From NCBI RefSeq assembly GCF_001280505.1, contig NZ_LBIO01000043.1, positions 62,001 through 126,000 on the forward strand: 64,000 nucleotides of DNA, written 5' to 3'. A program made the position numbers and the translations under genes. The notes below the pieces were generated by a model that saw only the letters and a list, made by a program, of their open reading frames with translations, had not been told where the DNA came from and made no database searches. Source of the stretch: Mangrovimonas sp. TPBH4 (GTDB taxonomy: Bacteria > Bacteroidota > Bacteroidia > Flavobacteriales > Flavobacteriaceae). Positions 26,199-34,496 of this stretch are shown piece by piece (positions within the stretch are counted from its first letter, which is position 1; every line of letters begins with the position of its first letter).

Positions 26199-26903
26199 AT
26201 GATACCTTTTAAACCAATCTTCTTCATTGTTATTTTTCTTTGTGCACTAACAATTAATGCCCAAAACAACTGCAGTCAGTACTATCCTTTTAAGGAAGGA
26301 GTCGCTTTTGAATTGACAAAATACGACAAGCACAATAAAGTGGAAACCGTCACCAAAACCACAGTAAAAAGCGTTCAAAACAATTCAAATGAAACTATAG
26401 CAACACTGCACACACAAATTGTTGATGACAAAGGGAAAGAAACAGTATCTACCGACTATGACATGATTTGCGACGGAAATCAGGTTGAAATTGACATGAA
26501 GGAACTTTTGCGCCATACACTGGCATCATCTACGGAACATTCCAGCTCCAATGTAGAAACCAACATTACAGGAACCAATTCAATTATGCCCAACAACCTC
26601 AAAACAGGTCAGAATTTGCCAGATTCCATTGTGGAAATGGAATTTAAAACAGAAAGCCTCAATATGACTTTCTCCATAAAAACAGAAAACCGTAAAGTAT
26701 TGGGCACCGAAACCATAACAACTCCAGCTGGGACTTTTAATTGTATTGTGATAGAATATGAAACCACAGCAAAAGTTATGATTACAAAACACACCAAATC
26801 CAAACTTTGGCTCGCTGAGGGGGTTGGACTTGTGAAGGAAGAAGAATACAATAAAAATGGAAAACTTTTGTCCAGTCAAGTTCTTACTGCTTTTAGTAGC
26901 TAG
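26199..26903 (+). CDS. secreted DUF3108/TapB-like protein
   Basis: 234 residues with a signal peptide ending INAQN. The mature protein is beta-rich, with YYPFKEGVAFELTKYD near the start and TPAGTFNCIVIEYETT and KLWLAEGVGLVKEE near the end, the pattern of the DUF3108-like/TapB family of periplasmic proteins. Function is unknown. Stand-alone gene with a terminator about 25 bp after the stop. Confidence 0.7.
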   Translation: MIPFKPIFFIVIFLCALTINAQNNCSQYYPFKEGVAFELTKYDKHNKVETVTKTTVKSVQNNSNETIATLHTQIVDDKGKETVSTDYDMICDGNQVEIDMKELLRHTLASSTEHSSSNVETNITGTNSIMPNNLKTGQNLPDSIVEMEFKTESLNMTFSIKTENRKVLGTETITTPAGTFNCIVIEYETTAKVMITKHTKSKLWLAEGVGLVKEEEYNKNGKLLSSQVLTAFSS

Positions 26904-26928
26904 GTTTTAGGTCATACACAAAAAAATG

Positions 26929-26954
26929 AAGCCACCATTTAGGATGGCTTTTTT
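26929..26954 (+). terminator. intrinsic terminator after the TapB-like gene
   Basis: AAGCCA-CC (26929-26936), ATTTA loop, GG with a bulged A, TGGCTT (26945-26950), then TTTT. Confidence 0.6.
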
Positions 26955-27039
26955 ATGGCAAGAAATTAACAATCCTGAAAAAATATCCCATAATATATTA
27001 CCTTGCGCCTTTATAATTGCAAAGCATAAAATTTAGCCC

Positions 27040-29331
27040 GTGAAAGTCTGTATTGCCGAGAAACCTAGTGTAGCCCGTGAAATTGCTTCCGTATTGGGAG
27101 CCAACACAAAGCATGATGGTTATTTTGAAGGCAATGGCTATGCGGTCACCTACACCTTTGGCCATTTGTGCACACTTATGGAGCCCAACGACTATAAACC
27201 TTATTGGAAAAGCTGGGATTTGAATAACCTCCCAATGTTGCCTGATAAGTTTAAGATCAAGGTGGTTTCTAATTCGGGGATACAAAAGCAATTCAAAATT
27301 GTAAAAAAACTATTCGATCAGGCAGATGTGGTAATCAACTGTGGGGATGCCGGTCAGGAGGGAGAATTGATCCAGCGCTGGGTGTTGGACCAGGCTAATT
27401 ACAAAGGCGAAGTACAGCGCTTATGGATTTCCTCCTTGACAACTGAAGCCATTAAAGAAGGCTTCGATAATTTAAAACCGTCTACCCAATACGATAATTT
27501 ATACTACGCAGGTTTTTCAAGAGCTATTGGGGATTGGCTTTTGGGCATGAACGCCACCAGACTTTACACCTTAAAGCATGGGGGCTACAAACAAGTGTTG
27601 TCCATTGGGAGGGTGCAAACCCCTACCCTTGCCATGGTGGTCAATCGTTTTAAGGAAATAGAAAATTTCAAACCCCAACCCTATTGGGAATTACAAACCC
27701 TTTATAGGGAAACGCTCTTTAGTTACGAAGAAGGCCGATTCTTAAAAATGGAAGAAGGTGAAGTTTTGGCCAATAAAGTGAAAGAAGATGAATTTGAAAT
27801 AGAATCTATCACCAAAAAGAAAGGCAAGGAATATGCTCCTAAGCTTTTCGACTTAACTGGGCTTCAGGTTTACTGTAATACTAAATTTGGTTTTTCAGCC
27901 GAGGAAACCCTCAAAATCGTCCAGCGTTTATACGAAATGAAAGTCGTTACCTATCCAAGGGTAGACACCACCTTTTTACCGACTGATATATACCCAAAGG
28001 TGCCCGGCATTCTTCAAAAACTGACCAATTACAGTAATTTGGTGCAACCCTTACTAGGAAAGAAAATAAAAAAGTCTAGCAAGGTATTCAACGATAAAAA
28101 AGTTACCGATCACCACGCTATTATTCCTACGGGAATGCAAAGCCAACTGCAACACAACCAACAACAGGTTTACGATATTATTGTTAGGCGCTTTATTGCC
28201 GTTTTTTATGACGAATGTGAAGTTTCCAATACCACGGTTATAGGGAAAGCTGCCGATGTAAACTTTAAAACTACCGGAAAAGAGATTTTAAAAAAAGGGT
28301 GGCGTGTTGTTTTTGAAAATCCAGATAAGCCTGAAAAAGAATCCGGTATTCTACCTGTATTTACCAAAGGTGAAAAAGGGCCACATGAGCCTTCCTTTTT
28401 AGAAAAGCAAACCAAGCCACCAAACCAATTTACAGAGGCCTCCCTGCTTCGCGCCATGGAAACCGCGGGAAAACAGGTGGATGATGATGAAATGCGTGAA
28501 TTAATGAAGGAAAATGGTATTGGGAGACCATCTACAAGAGCAAATATCATTGAAACCCTATTTAAAAGGCAGTATATTAAAAGAAATAAAAAGCAAATTT
28601 TGCCAACGGTTACCGGTGTTGCTTTGATAGATATTATTCAAAATGAACTGTTGAAATCCGCCGAACTTACGGGTTTGTGGGAAAAACAGTTAAAGGATAT
28701 TGAAAAAGGCAGTTACAGTGCCAGTCTATTTATCAAAAATATGAAGCGCATGGTGGACGAATTAGTTTACGAAGTAAGAAGCGAAACTAAACGTGCCAAC
28801 ATATCGCAAGCAACTGTAGTCAAACAACGAAAAGTTAAAGCTACTGCACAAAAAAAGGCAGGCATTACCGCCGAAACCTGTCCTAAATGTAAAAAAGGAC
28901 AACTCATTAAAGGGAAAACAGCTTATGGCTGCAGTAATTACAAATCGGGTTGCGATTTGGTTCTTCCTTTTAAAGTCTATGGTAAAACCATTTCGGAGAA
29001 GCAATTTATTAGATTACTCAAAAAGGGCTCGACTGTAAATCTTAAAGGTTTTAAAACAGACTCGGGCTCTGTTGAAGGTTTGCTTCGTTTTGATGATAAC
29101 TTCAAATTGGTTTTAGAACCTAAAAAGACTAAGAAAAAGGAAGTTCCAGAGGTGCTCACTTGTCCAAAATGTAAAAAAGGCACTATTCTTAAAGGCAAAA
29201 CTGCTTATGGTTGTAGTGCTCATAAAGAAGGCTGTGATTTCAGGATTTCCTATGAAGATATCAGGAACAGGGCAAATGGACAATCGCTAACTAAAGAATT
29301 GGTTTTTAAAATTATAAATGACTCTATCTAA
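27040..29331 (+). CDS. topB: DNA topoisomerase III (type IA)
   Basis: 763 residues with a GTG start at 27040 (VKVCIAEKPSVAREIASVLG), fixed by the TOPRIM beginning; no upstream ATG preserves it. The TOPRIM acidic motif is NCGDAGQEGELI, the active-site Tyr is in VVTYPRVDTTFLP, and SIGRVQTPTLAMV is the type IA signature. The C-terminus has two zinc-ribbon repeats, each with CPKCKKG and YGCSxxxxGCDxxxxF. It relaxes or decatenates single-stranded DNA and often acts with RecQ, whose gene is about 1 kb upstream. It overlaps the pseudouridine synthase gene by 14 bp. Confidence 0.93.
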   Translation: MKVCIAEKPSVAREIASVLGANTKHDGYFEGNGYAVTYTFGHLCTLMEPNDYKPYWKSWDLNNLPMLPDKFKIKVVSNSGIQKQFKIVKKLFDQADVVINCGDAGQEGELIQRWVLDQANYKGEVQRLWISSLTTEAIKEGFDNLKPSTQYDNLYYAGFSRAIGDWLLGMNATRLYTLKHGGYKQVLSIGRVQTPTLAMVVNRFKEIENFKPQPYWELQTLYRETLFSYEEGRFLKMEEGEVLANKVKEDEFEIESITKKKGKEYAPKLFDLTGLQVYCNTKFGFSAEETLKIVQRLYEMKVVTYPRVDTTFLPTDIYPKVPGILQKLTNYSNLVQPLLGKKIKKSSKVFNDKKVTDHHAIIPTGMQSQLQHNQQQVYDIIVRRFIAVFYDECEVSNTTVIGKAADVNFKTTGKEILKKGWRVVFENPDKPEKESGILPVFTKGEKGPHEPSFLEKQTKPPNQFTEASLLRAMETAGKQVDDDEMRELMKENGIGRPSTRANIIETLFKRQYIKRNKKQILPTVTGVALIDIIQNELLKSAELTGLWEKQLKDIEKGSYSASLFIKNMKRMVDELVYEVRSETKRANISQATVVKQRKVKATAQKKAGITAETCPKCKKGQLIKGKTAYGCSNYKSGCDLVLPFKVYGKTISEKQFIRLLKKGSTVNLKGFKTDSGSVEGLLRFDDNFKLVLEPKKTKKKEVPEVLTCPKCKKGTILKGKTAYGCSAHKEGCDFRISYEDIRNRANGQSLTKELVFKIINDSI

Positions 29332-29905
29332 ACCAAAACATACACATTTTAAGATTTACAAACCTTATGGCTTTTTGAGTCAGTTTATGAGCAATGCCAA
29401 ACATGAACAAAAGAAAAAATTCCTTGGCGACTTATATGATTTTCCAGAAGGCACCATGGCCATTGGACGTTTGGATAAAAACTCCGAAGGCCTCCTACTC
29501 TTAACTACAGATGGACAACTCAGCTATGATATTTGCAGTTCAAAAATTGATAAGGAATATTATGTTCAAGTAGACGGGATGATTACAAAAGAAGCCGTCC
29601 ACAAACTTCAAGAAGGCGTTGAAATTGGTTTTAAAGGCATTAAATATATTACCAAACCTTGCGAAGTTACCGTATTGGAAACTCCTCCCAATTTCCCGGA
29701 ACGGACTCAAAAAATAAGAGATGACAGGCATGGGCCAACATCTTGGATTTCTGTGATTGTGAATGAAGGAAAATATCGTCAAGTAAGAAAAATGACCTCT
29801 GCGGTTGGCTTTCCAACCCTACGTTTGGTAAGAATTCGTGTGGGAGATTTTACACTTGACAATATGCAACCTGGGCAGGTCATCCCTACGGAAGTGAGTT
29901 TATAA
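29318..29905 (+). CDS. RluE-like rRNA pseudouridine synthase
   Basis: 195 residues, no S4 domain, as in the RluE/RsuA short class. The catalytic Asp53 is in MAIGRLDKNSEGLLLLTTDG; the tail has GKYRQVRKMTSAVGFPTLRLVRIRVG, the usual RsuA-type C-terminal motif. It isomerises a uridine in 23S rRNA; the exact site cannot be derived. The start overlaps the end of topB by 14 bp, which suggests coupling. Confidence 0.88.
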   Translation: MTLSKPKHTHFKIYKPYGFLSQFMSNAKHEQKKKFLGDLYDFPEGTMAIGRLDKNSEGLLLLTTDGQLSYDICSSKIDKEYYVQVDGMITKEAVHKLQEGVEIGFKGIKYITKPCEVTVLETPPNFPERTQKIRDDRHGPTSWISVIVNEGKYRQVRKMTSAVGFPTLRLVRIRVGDFTLDNMQPGQVIPTEVSL

Positions 29906-29916
29906 AAATGAAACTA

Positions 29917-30612
29917 TTATGGGGTTTCTTTAATCACAAGAATACTAGCCTTAACTCCAGTTAGCAAGTTCCACTCCTTGGCAGATACTAGCGTACCATT
30001 ATCATCAAACACCTTGAATTCTGCAGTATTCGGACCAGACTGCCCTTGGTTTAAAGCAAGAAATACAATTCTGTTAAACCCTTCCTGCAAAGGAATATCA
30101 AAAGATTTGTAATTGGAAGTCAGCACTAACCTTGGAACTACAATTTCATCGTTTACAAACACCCTTACCATATCACCGTCTGGATACTCGTGATCACGAC
30201 ACATGATATTGACAAATTTTCCGTTACTCCTATAATCTCCCAAAAATTGGTCGGCCATCGCTTCTGGCTTAATACCTGTGTCTACTGCGGCTTTGTTCCA
30301 TCGTTGCTCGTAAATAGTTCCTGGATTGATAAGTGTACTATTGTCAATCATGGAGAATTCTTCCTTCAATTCTCTTACTTCCACCTTACTTTTTAATGGA
30401 ATACCATTGATGTTATCGTCGGTTTTGGTCAACGAGCGAGCGTCTGAACTAGGCTTTATCTTTAAATCTGTTGGTATAGAATCCTTTTTCTTGGTTTCTT
30501 TCGCAGGAATCTTAATGGACTTATTCTCCTTTTTATCTCCTACCTGGGCTTGAGATTGGGAATATGCCATAAACAGAAAAGCAATTAAAAACAGAATTTT
30601 GGAATTCTTCAT
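29917..30612 (-). CDS. secreted protein of unknown function
   Basis: 231 residues from the Met at 30612 (MKNSKILFLIAFLFMAYSQSQAQ, a clear signal peptide); the frame extends four codons to 30624. A low-complexity Lys/Glu/Ser segment (about 25-70) leads to a beta-rich C-terminal domain from about 130 with GDMVRVFVNDEIVVPRLVL and GFNRIVFLALNQGQSGPNTAEFKV, reading like an Ig/galactose-binding-type sandwich. I do not recognise a named family. It converges on the pseudouridine synthase with only 11 bp between stops. Confidence 0.65.
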   Translation of the reverse strand: MKNSKILFLIAFLFMAYSQSQAQVGDKKENKSIKIPAKETKKKDSIPTDLKIKPSSDARSLTKTDDNINGIPLKSKVEVRELKEEFSMIDNSTLINPGTIYEQRWNKAAVDTGIKPEAMADQFLGDYRSNGKFVNIMCRDHEYPDGDMVRVFVNDEIVVPRLVLTSNYKSFDIPLQEGFNRIVFLALNQGQSGPNTAEFKVFDDNGTLVSAKEWNLLTGVKASILVIKETP

Positions 30613-30705
30613 AACTCTAAACATTTCTTTTTCTTGTAGGAAATCAAAGACTGTACCTTTTTGCCGAAAATAGGCTCTTTTAGATAAATAAATTTTAAAC
30701 TTTAG

Positions 30706-32229
30706 TTAAAACTTGCCATTAAAACTTAATCGCAATTTTCGGTTATACTCTTCGTGCAGCCAATCTTTATAATTGTCTGTACAGTTCATAATGCAGTACG
30801 AATATTGTTTGATCCGGTAGGCAATATCATCCTGTAAATGCTTGATTAAAGAGCGTGCTTCGTAAACATCCTGACTGCTATCTATACACATTTGAGAGTG
30901 TTGCTGAATGGAGCGCTCAATGGCCACAATGGATTTTTGTCCTTCCTGTACCGCCTTTTGATATTCCGCTTTCATATCAAAATCAAAACTTTTCACAGCC
31001 TTAAATTTTTGCTTGATAAGATCCGGCATGGTATAAACAAAATCTCGTTCTATATCTTCATCATTCCTAATATTATCCAAATACAGGTCAGGATATTTAA
31101 AAATATGCTGCCAATCCACACGTTGGTCCCATGGCCCAAACCTGATGATATTATTCCCAAGATCCAATACCAAAAAGTCTTTTTTATTGCCCAGAACCCT
31201 AGAACCTCTTCCTATCATCTGAAAATATAAAGTCAAAGATCTTGTAGCGCGATTCAAAATAACCGATTCCACAGTTGGTTCATCAAACCCCGTTGTCAAA
31301 ATACTTACGGAAGTTAAAATGCCATCCGGTGTATTTTTAAACCATTTTAAAATATCCCGTCGTTCCTGCTTAGAAGCTGTATTATCCAAATGCCTAATAT
31401 TTTGATATCCTGCCTTTTTAAAGGAATAATACACTTCTTTGGAAGTATTGATACCGTTGTTGAAAATTAAGGTCTTTTTGCCTTTGGACATTTCTTCATA
31501 AGCATATAGCAGCTTACTCTGCATCACCGAATTGGTATAAAGTGCTTCGGATGACTTCACCGTATAATCCCCATTCACCCCTATTTTCAAGGTGCTCAAC
31601 TCTACATCGTAATTATAAATTTCAGCTTTGGCCAAAAAACCATTCTTGATCAATGTAGAAATATCATCGCCTACTATGAGTTCATCATAATTATCCTTCA
31701 TTGGAAGTTTGATATTGGAGCTTAAAGGCGTAGCCGTCACCCCAAGGATAAAGCAATCCTTAAAAAACTTAAAAAGTTTCCGGAACGAATTGTAATGCGC
31801 CTCATCGATAATTACCAAACCAATATCCTCCAGCTTCAATTTTTCGTCATTAAGTCTATTGTTAAGGGTTTCCACCATGGCCACAAAACACTTGTACTCA
31901 TCTTGATCGTGAAGTTCCTTTACCTTACTATTAATAACTTTGTTGTTCACTCCAAATCCAGATAGCATTCTAGAGGTCTGCTTGCATAACTCAATACGGT
32001 GCGTTAAAATGACCACCTTTTTCTGATGGTGCTTGATGTAACGCCTCACTATTTCAGAAAAAATAACAGTTTTCCCGCCTCCTGTTGGTAGTTGGTATAA
32101 TAAATTGTAATTATCCGATTGAGTTTGAATCACATCAAAAATCCGATTGAGATCCGCCAATTGATAATCGTATAAACGTTTCTTGTTTTTTAGTTCCTGG
32201 GTGAGCTGTAGAGTTTGAGACATAGACAT
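30706..32229 (-). CDS. SF2 DEAD/DEAH-box helicase (ResIII type), copy 2
   Basis: 507 residues, with the same motif set as the protein at 21186-22742: YQLPTGGGKTVIFSE, VIIDEAHYNSF, LGVTATPLSS, TTGFDEPTVE and QMIGRGSRV. The match continues through the C-terminal segment (HSQMCIDSSQDVYEARSLIKHL against HAKICIENSEDVYDSLALVKLL), so the pair is a full-length duplication with divergence. It lacks the acidic C-terminal tail (VFEDIHGYPPED) of copy 1. Function unknown. Confidence 0.85.
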   Translation of the reverse strand: MSMSQTLQLTQELKNKKRLYDYQLADLNRIFDVIQTQSDNYNLLYQLPTGGGKTVIFSEIVRRYIKHHQKKVVILTHRIELCKQTSRMLSGFGVNNKVINSKVKELHDQDEYKCFVAMVETLNNRLNDEKLKLEDIGLVIIDEAHYNSFRKLFKFFKDCFILGVTATPLSSNIKLPMKDNYDELIVGDDISTLIKNGFLAKAEIYNYDVELSTLKIGVNGDYTVKSSEALYTNSVMQSKLLYAYEEMSKGKKTLIFNNGINTSKEVYYSFKKAGYQNIRHLDNTASKQERRDILKWFKNTPDGILTSVSILTTGFDEPTVESVILNRATRSLTLYFQMIGRGSRVLGNKKDFLVLDLGNNIIRFGPWDQRVDWQHIFKYPDLYLDNIRNDEDIERDFVYTMPDLIKQKFKAVKSFDFDMKAEYQKAVQEGQKSIVAIERSIQQHSQMCIDSSQDVYEARSLIKHLQDDIAYRIKQYSYCIMNCTDNYKDWLHEEYNRKLRLSFNGKF

Positions 32230-32300
32230 AATTCCTAGAAAAAATTCTAGTAAAGTTAAGATTTTACATGATTTAATGGAATAGTTGTTAAAAACATTTG

Positions 32301-32330
32301 AAAAAAATAGGGAGGCTTTAACACCTCCCT
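32301..32330 (-). terminator. intrinsic terminator of the hsp20 gene
   Basis: On the minus strand AGGGAGG (32330-32324) pairs with CCTCCCT (32315-32309) around an 8-nt loop, followed by ATTTTTTTC. Confidence 0.7.
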
Positions 32331-32356
32331 TTAATTATAATTATTGTAATGGATGT

Positions 32357-32845
32357 TTAAGAAACCTCAATACGTTTTGCTGGTTTCTGTTTTGCTTCAT
32401 CCCTTTTTGGAAGGTTGACCTCCAAAATTCCATCTTCATAGGTAGCCTTAATTTTATCCGACTCTACGGTATCAGGCAAGGTAAATGTTCTTTTAAATGA
32501 AGAATAACCAAATTCTCTTCTGGTGTAATTCTCGTTTTTCTCTTCATCATGCGTTTTGACCTCTGAGGAAATCGTCAAAATTTTGTTCTCGATGTTGATA
32601 TCGAAATCTGATTTTTTCATTCCCGGAATTGCCAATTCCAAATGAAAGGCATCATTGGTCTCTTTTATATTTACTGCTGGCGCTGTAATACCAGTATTAA
32701 AATTGGACAAAAACTCTGTACCAAAACTAGGGTCAAATAAATTGTCAACCCAAGATGAAAAACTTGGCAGTGTGGCAACGCTTCTTTTGTTTGAAGTTGT
32801 TTTGCCTGGTTTAGGCAATGTTACTAAAGTACTCATGTTGTTCAT
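32357..32845 (-). CDS. Hsp20/alpha-crystallin small heat-shock protein
   Basis: 162 residues. The alpha-crystallin domain spans about 55-150 with VNIKETNDAFHLELAIPGMKK, FGYSSFKRTFTLPDTV and the closing GILEVNLPKRDE; the C-terminal anchoring motif is the short KRIEVS. It is an ATP-independent holdase in the cytosol. The start may be three codons later (MSTLVTLPKPG). An imperfect inverted repeat at 32918-32942 lies about 75 bp upstream and could be a heat-shock operator. Confidence 0.9.
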   Translation of the reverse strand: MNNMSTLVTLPKPGKTTSNKRSVATLPSFSSWVDNLFDPSFGTEFLSNFNTGITAPAVNIKETNDAFHLELAIPGMKKSDFDINIENKILTISSEVKTHDEEKNENYTRREFGYSSFKRTFTLPDTVESDKIKATYEDGILEVNLPKRDEAKQKPAKRIEVS

Positions 32846-32917
32846 TTTTTAAGTTAAACAAAAATTCACCTACTTCTAAACAAAATAGATACCAAAGCAA
32901 TATTTATGTTAAAAAAC

Positions 32918-32942
32918 TGACATTTCTACATATAGAAAGTCA
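32918..32942. promoter_or_regulatory. imperfect inverted repeat upstream of hsp20
   Basis: TGAC-A-TTTCTA, CATA, TAGAAA-GTCA: arms of 10 bp with one bulged A and no U tract, 73 bp upstream of hsp20. Operator or chance. Confidence 0.3.
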
Positions 32943-33094
32943 TTTTGTCGGGCAAAACTCACTGTAAACCAGCACTAAAGAACATTTTGACTGTTAAAAT
33001 CTGTTAAAAACCAAAACTTCAGTGTTTTAACCGTAACATTTTTTAATTGGGGGCGTCTATAAAGTAAATCATCAATCATTAAAAACGAAATATC

Positions 33095-33190
33095 ATGAGA
33101 ACTTTAGACACAAATCAATTATCAGAAACCTTACACGGAAGCAAGAGCAATTCTTGGAATAACAAGAGACGATTTAGAATAACTTTCTAA
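33095..33190 (+). CDS. 31-residue mini-ORF 1
   Basis: MRTLDTNQLSETLHGSK followed by a basic tail ending RRFRITF. The leader CAATCATTAAAAA (33073-33085) 9 bp before the ATG is repeated before mini-ORF 2. The TLDTNQLSETLHGSK part has the look of a short leader peptide and the remaining 16 residues are strongly cationic; a peptide product or a regulatory leader are both possible. No homologue recognised. Confidence 0.35.
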   Translation: MRTLDTNQLSETLHGSKSNSWNNKRRFRITF

Positions 33191-33281
33191 AAGCGAAAAG
33201 AAAAATTACCAATTACATCATCAATCAAATTTCATCATCAATCAAGAACCAACAGTTAACAATCATTAAAAATCAAAAGCT

Positions 33282-33350
33282 ATGAAAGCGTTATCTAAAA
33301 TTATTGACAGTACTCACAGTAGAGAAGATGATTTGGAAACGTTGAAGTGA
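33282..33350 (+). CDS. 22-residue mini-ORF 2
   Basis: Begins MKALSKIIDSTHS and ends DDLETLK. It is preceded by CAATCATTAAAAA at 33260-33272, the same 13-mer as before mini-ORF 1 and at the same distance from the ATG (9 bp). It ends 30 bp before the terminator. Too short for family recognition. Confidence 0.3.
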   Translation: MKALSKIIDSTHSREDDLETLK

Positions 33351-33380
33351 CAACAGAATTTTCATCAATCAATCATCAGG

Positions 33381-33419
33381 AAAATCGGCATAAATCCATT
33401 ATTTATGCCGATTTTCTTT
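33381..33419 (+). terminator. very strong intrinsic terminator of the mini-ORF transcript
   Basis: AAAATCGGCATAAAT (33381-33395), CCATT loop, ATTTATGCCGATTTT (33401-33415), then CTTTTT. Perfect 15-bp stem. Confidence 0.85.
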
Positions 33420-33480
33420 TTAACAAAATTTTATGGTATCGTTTTTGTGAAGGGTTCATTAAACCATAAATCCTTGACAT

Positions 33481-34041
33481 ATGAAATCTTCACGACACCC
33501 CGCACCCCAAGTAAATGCTGGCTCTATGGCCGATATTGCTTTTTTGTTGCTCATCTTCTTTTTGGTAACCACTACCATTTCCATGGACTCAGGTTTAAGT
33601 AGAAAACTTCCACCACCTTGCCCTCCAAACACCGATTGTAATGCAGATATTAAGGAACGAAACATCCTTAGAGTTATGATCAACCCAAACAATGACATTT
33701 TGGTGAGCGAAGAAATTGTTGCGATTAAAGACCTAAAGCAGGTTGTTGCCAACTTTATAGACAATAATGGCACAAAAACCTGTGACTACTGCCATGGAAA
33801 ATCTGAAATCACATCCTCCGAGAATCCTCAAAAGGCAGTGATTTCTTTACAAACTGCAGCGAAGACCAAATATGAGTTTTATATTGAAGTTCAAGATGAA
33901 ATCACTAAAGCTTATTATGATTTAAGAGCCACATACGCCCTTGAAATCCTAAGAAAACCTAGTGATGATTTAACCGAAAAAGATCTAAAGGAAGTAAAAG
34001 AGGCCTATCCTTTTATTTTATCTGAAGCTCAGACGGAATAG
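33481..34041 (+). CDS. orphan ExbD/TolR-family protein
   Basis: 186 residues: short basic N-terminus, one membrane helix with the proton-pathway Asp18 in SMADIAFLLLIFFLVTTTISMD, then a periplasmic domain with the LPPPCPP turn usual in Bacteroidota ExbD. It has an uncommon Cys-rich insert (KTCDYCHG) and a C-terminal part that stretches the family length. ExbD works with ExbB to energise TonB or gliding/adhesin motors; no ExbB gene is in the window. Its last 29 bp overlap the convergent 3D-domain gene. Confidence 0.85.
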   Translation: MKSSRHPAPQVNAGSMADIAFLLLIFFLVTTTISMDSGLSRKLPPPCPPNTDCNADIKERNILRVMINPNNDILVSEEIVAIKDLKQVVANFIDNNGTKTCDYCHGKSEITSSENPQKAVISLQTAAKTKYEFYIEVQDEITKAYYDLRATYALEILRKPSDDLTEKDLKEVKEAYPFILSEAQTE

Positions 34042-34465
34042 AATCTTGATCAATCTCTACCTGATATTTGATTTTCACCTTTTTTCGCCCCCAATTTCTG
34101 GCAGAATCCACATCCACACCCATATAGATATCAATTCTATTGGTCCAACGGGTGTGCATTTTGTCTTTTACCAAAAACAAATCATCAAAGCCTTCAATCA
34201 TTACAGGGGTATTGTGTTTAATACCTTTTTTCAACAAATCCCTGGACACCGCAATGTATTTCAGTCCTGGTTTTATACTGTCGCCAAAAGCTGTGATATG
34301 CGGATTGGAATTAGTTTGACTTTCTAATGAATTATAGGCAGTCGCCGTTACCTTCAAAGTTTTCCATTCATGGGTTTTAGGTGGTTCAACTTCCTTTTTA
34401 CAGGCTATTGCTAACACCAAAAACAGAACTCCCAAAACTTTTATAATGGTAGCGTTGGACTCCAT
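34013..34465 (-). CDS. 3D-domain lipoprotein
   Basis: 150 residues. Lipoprotein signal with lipobox LAIAC (Cys22). The mature part is a 3D (double-psi beta-barrel) domain: KVTATAYNS at the start, AFGDSIKPGLKYIAVSRDLL in the middle, and the acidic DKMHTRWTNRIDIYMG followed by WGRKKVKI. In MltA and related enzymes this domain binds peptidoglycan; whether this small protein is catalytic is unclear. It converges with exbD and overlaps its stop. Confidence 0.82.
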   Translation of the reverse strand: MESNATIIKVLGVLFLVLAIACKKEVEPPKTHEWKTLKVTATAYNSLESQTNSNPHITAFGDSIKPGLKYIAVSRDLLKKGIKHNTPVMIEGFDDLFLVKDKMHTRWTNRIDIYMGVDVDSARNWGRKKVKIKYQVEIDQDSIPSELQIK

Positions 34466-34496
34466 AATACCATTTTTCTATAATGAACTTTACAAT

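Larger units (their letters stand above)
32846..33480. other. long intergenic region with repeated leader motif and two mini-ORFs
   Basis: 635 bp between hsp20 and exbD. It contains the inverted repeat at 32918-32942, two mini-ORFs (33095-33190, 33282-33350), at least four copies of CATCAATCA (33071, 33219, 33236 and 33362 regions, two of them in CATCATCAATCAA at 33216-33228 and 33233-33245), and a very strong terminator at 33381-33415. Together these define a rightward transcript of roughly 300-400 nt. Confidence 0.55.
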
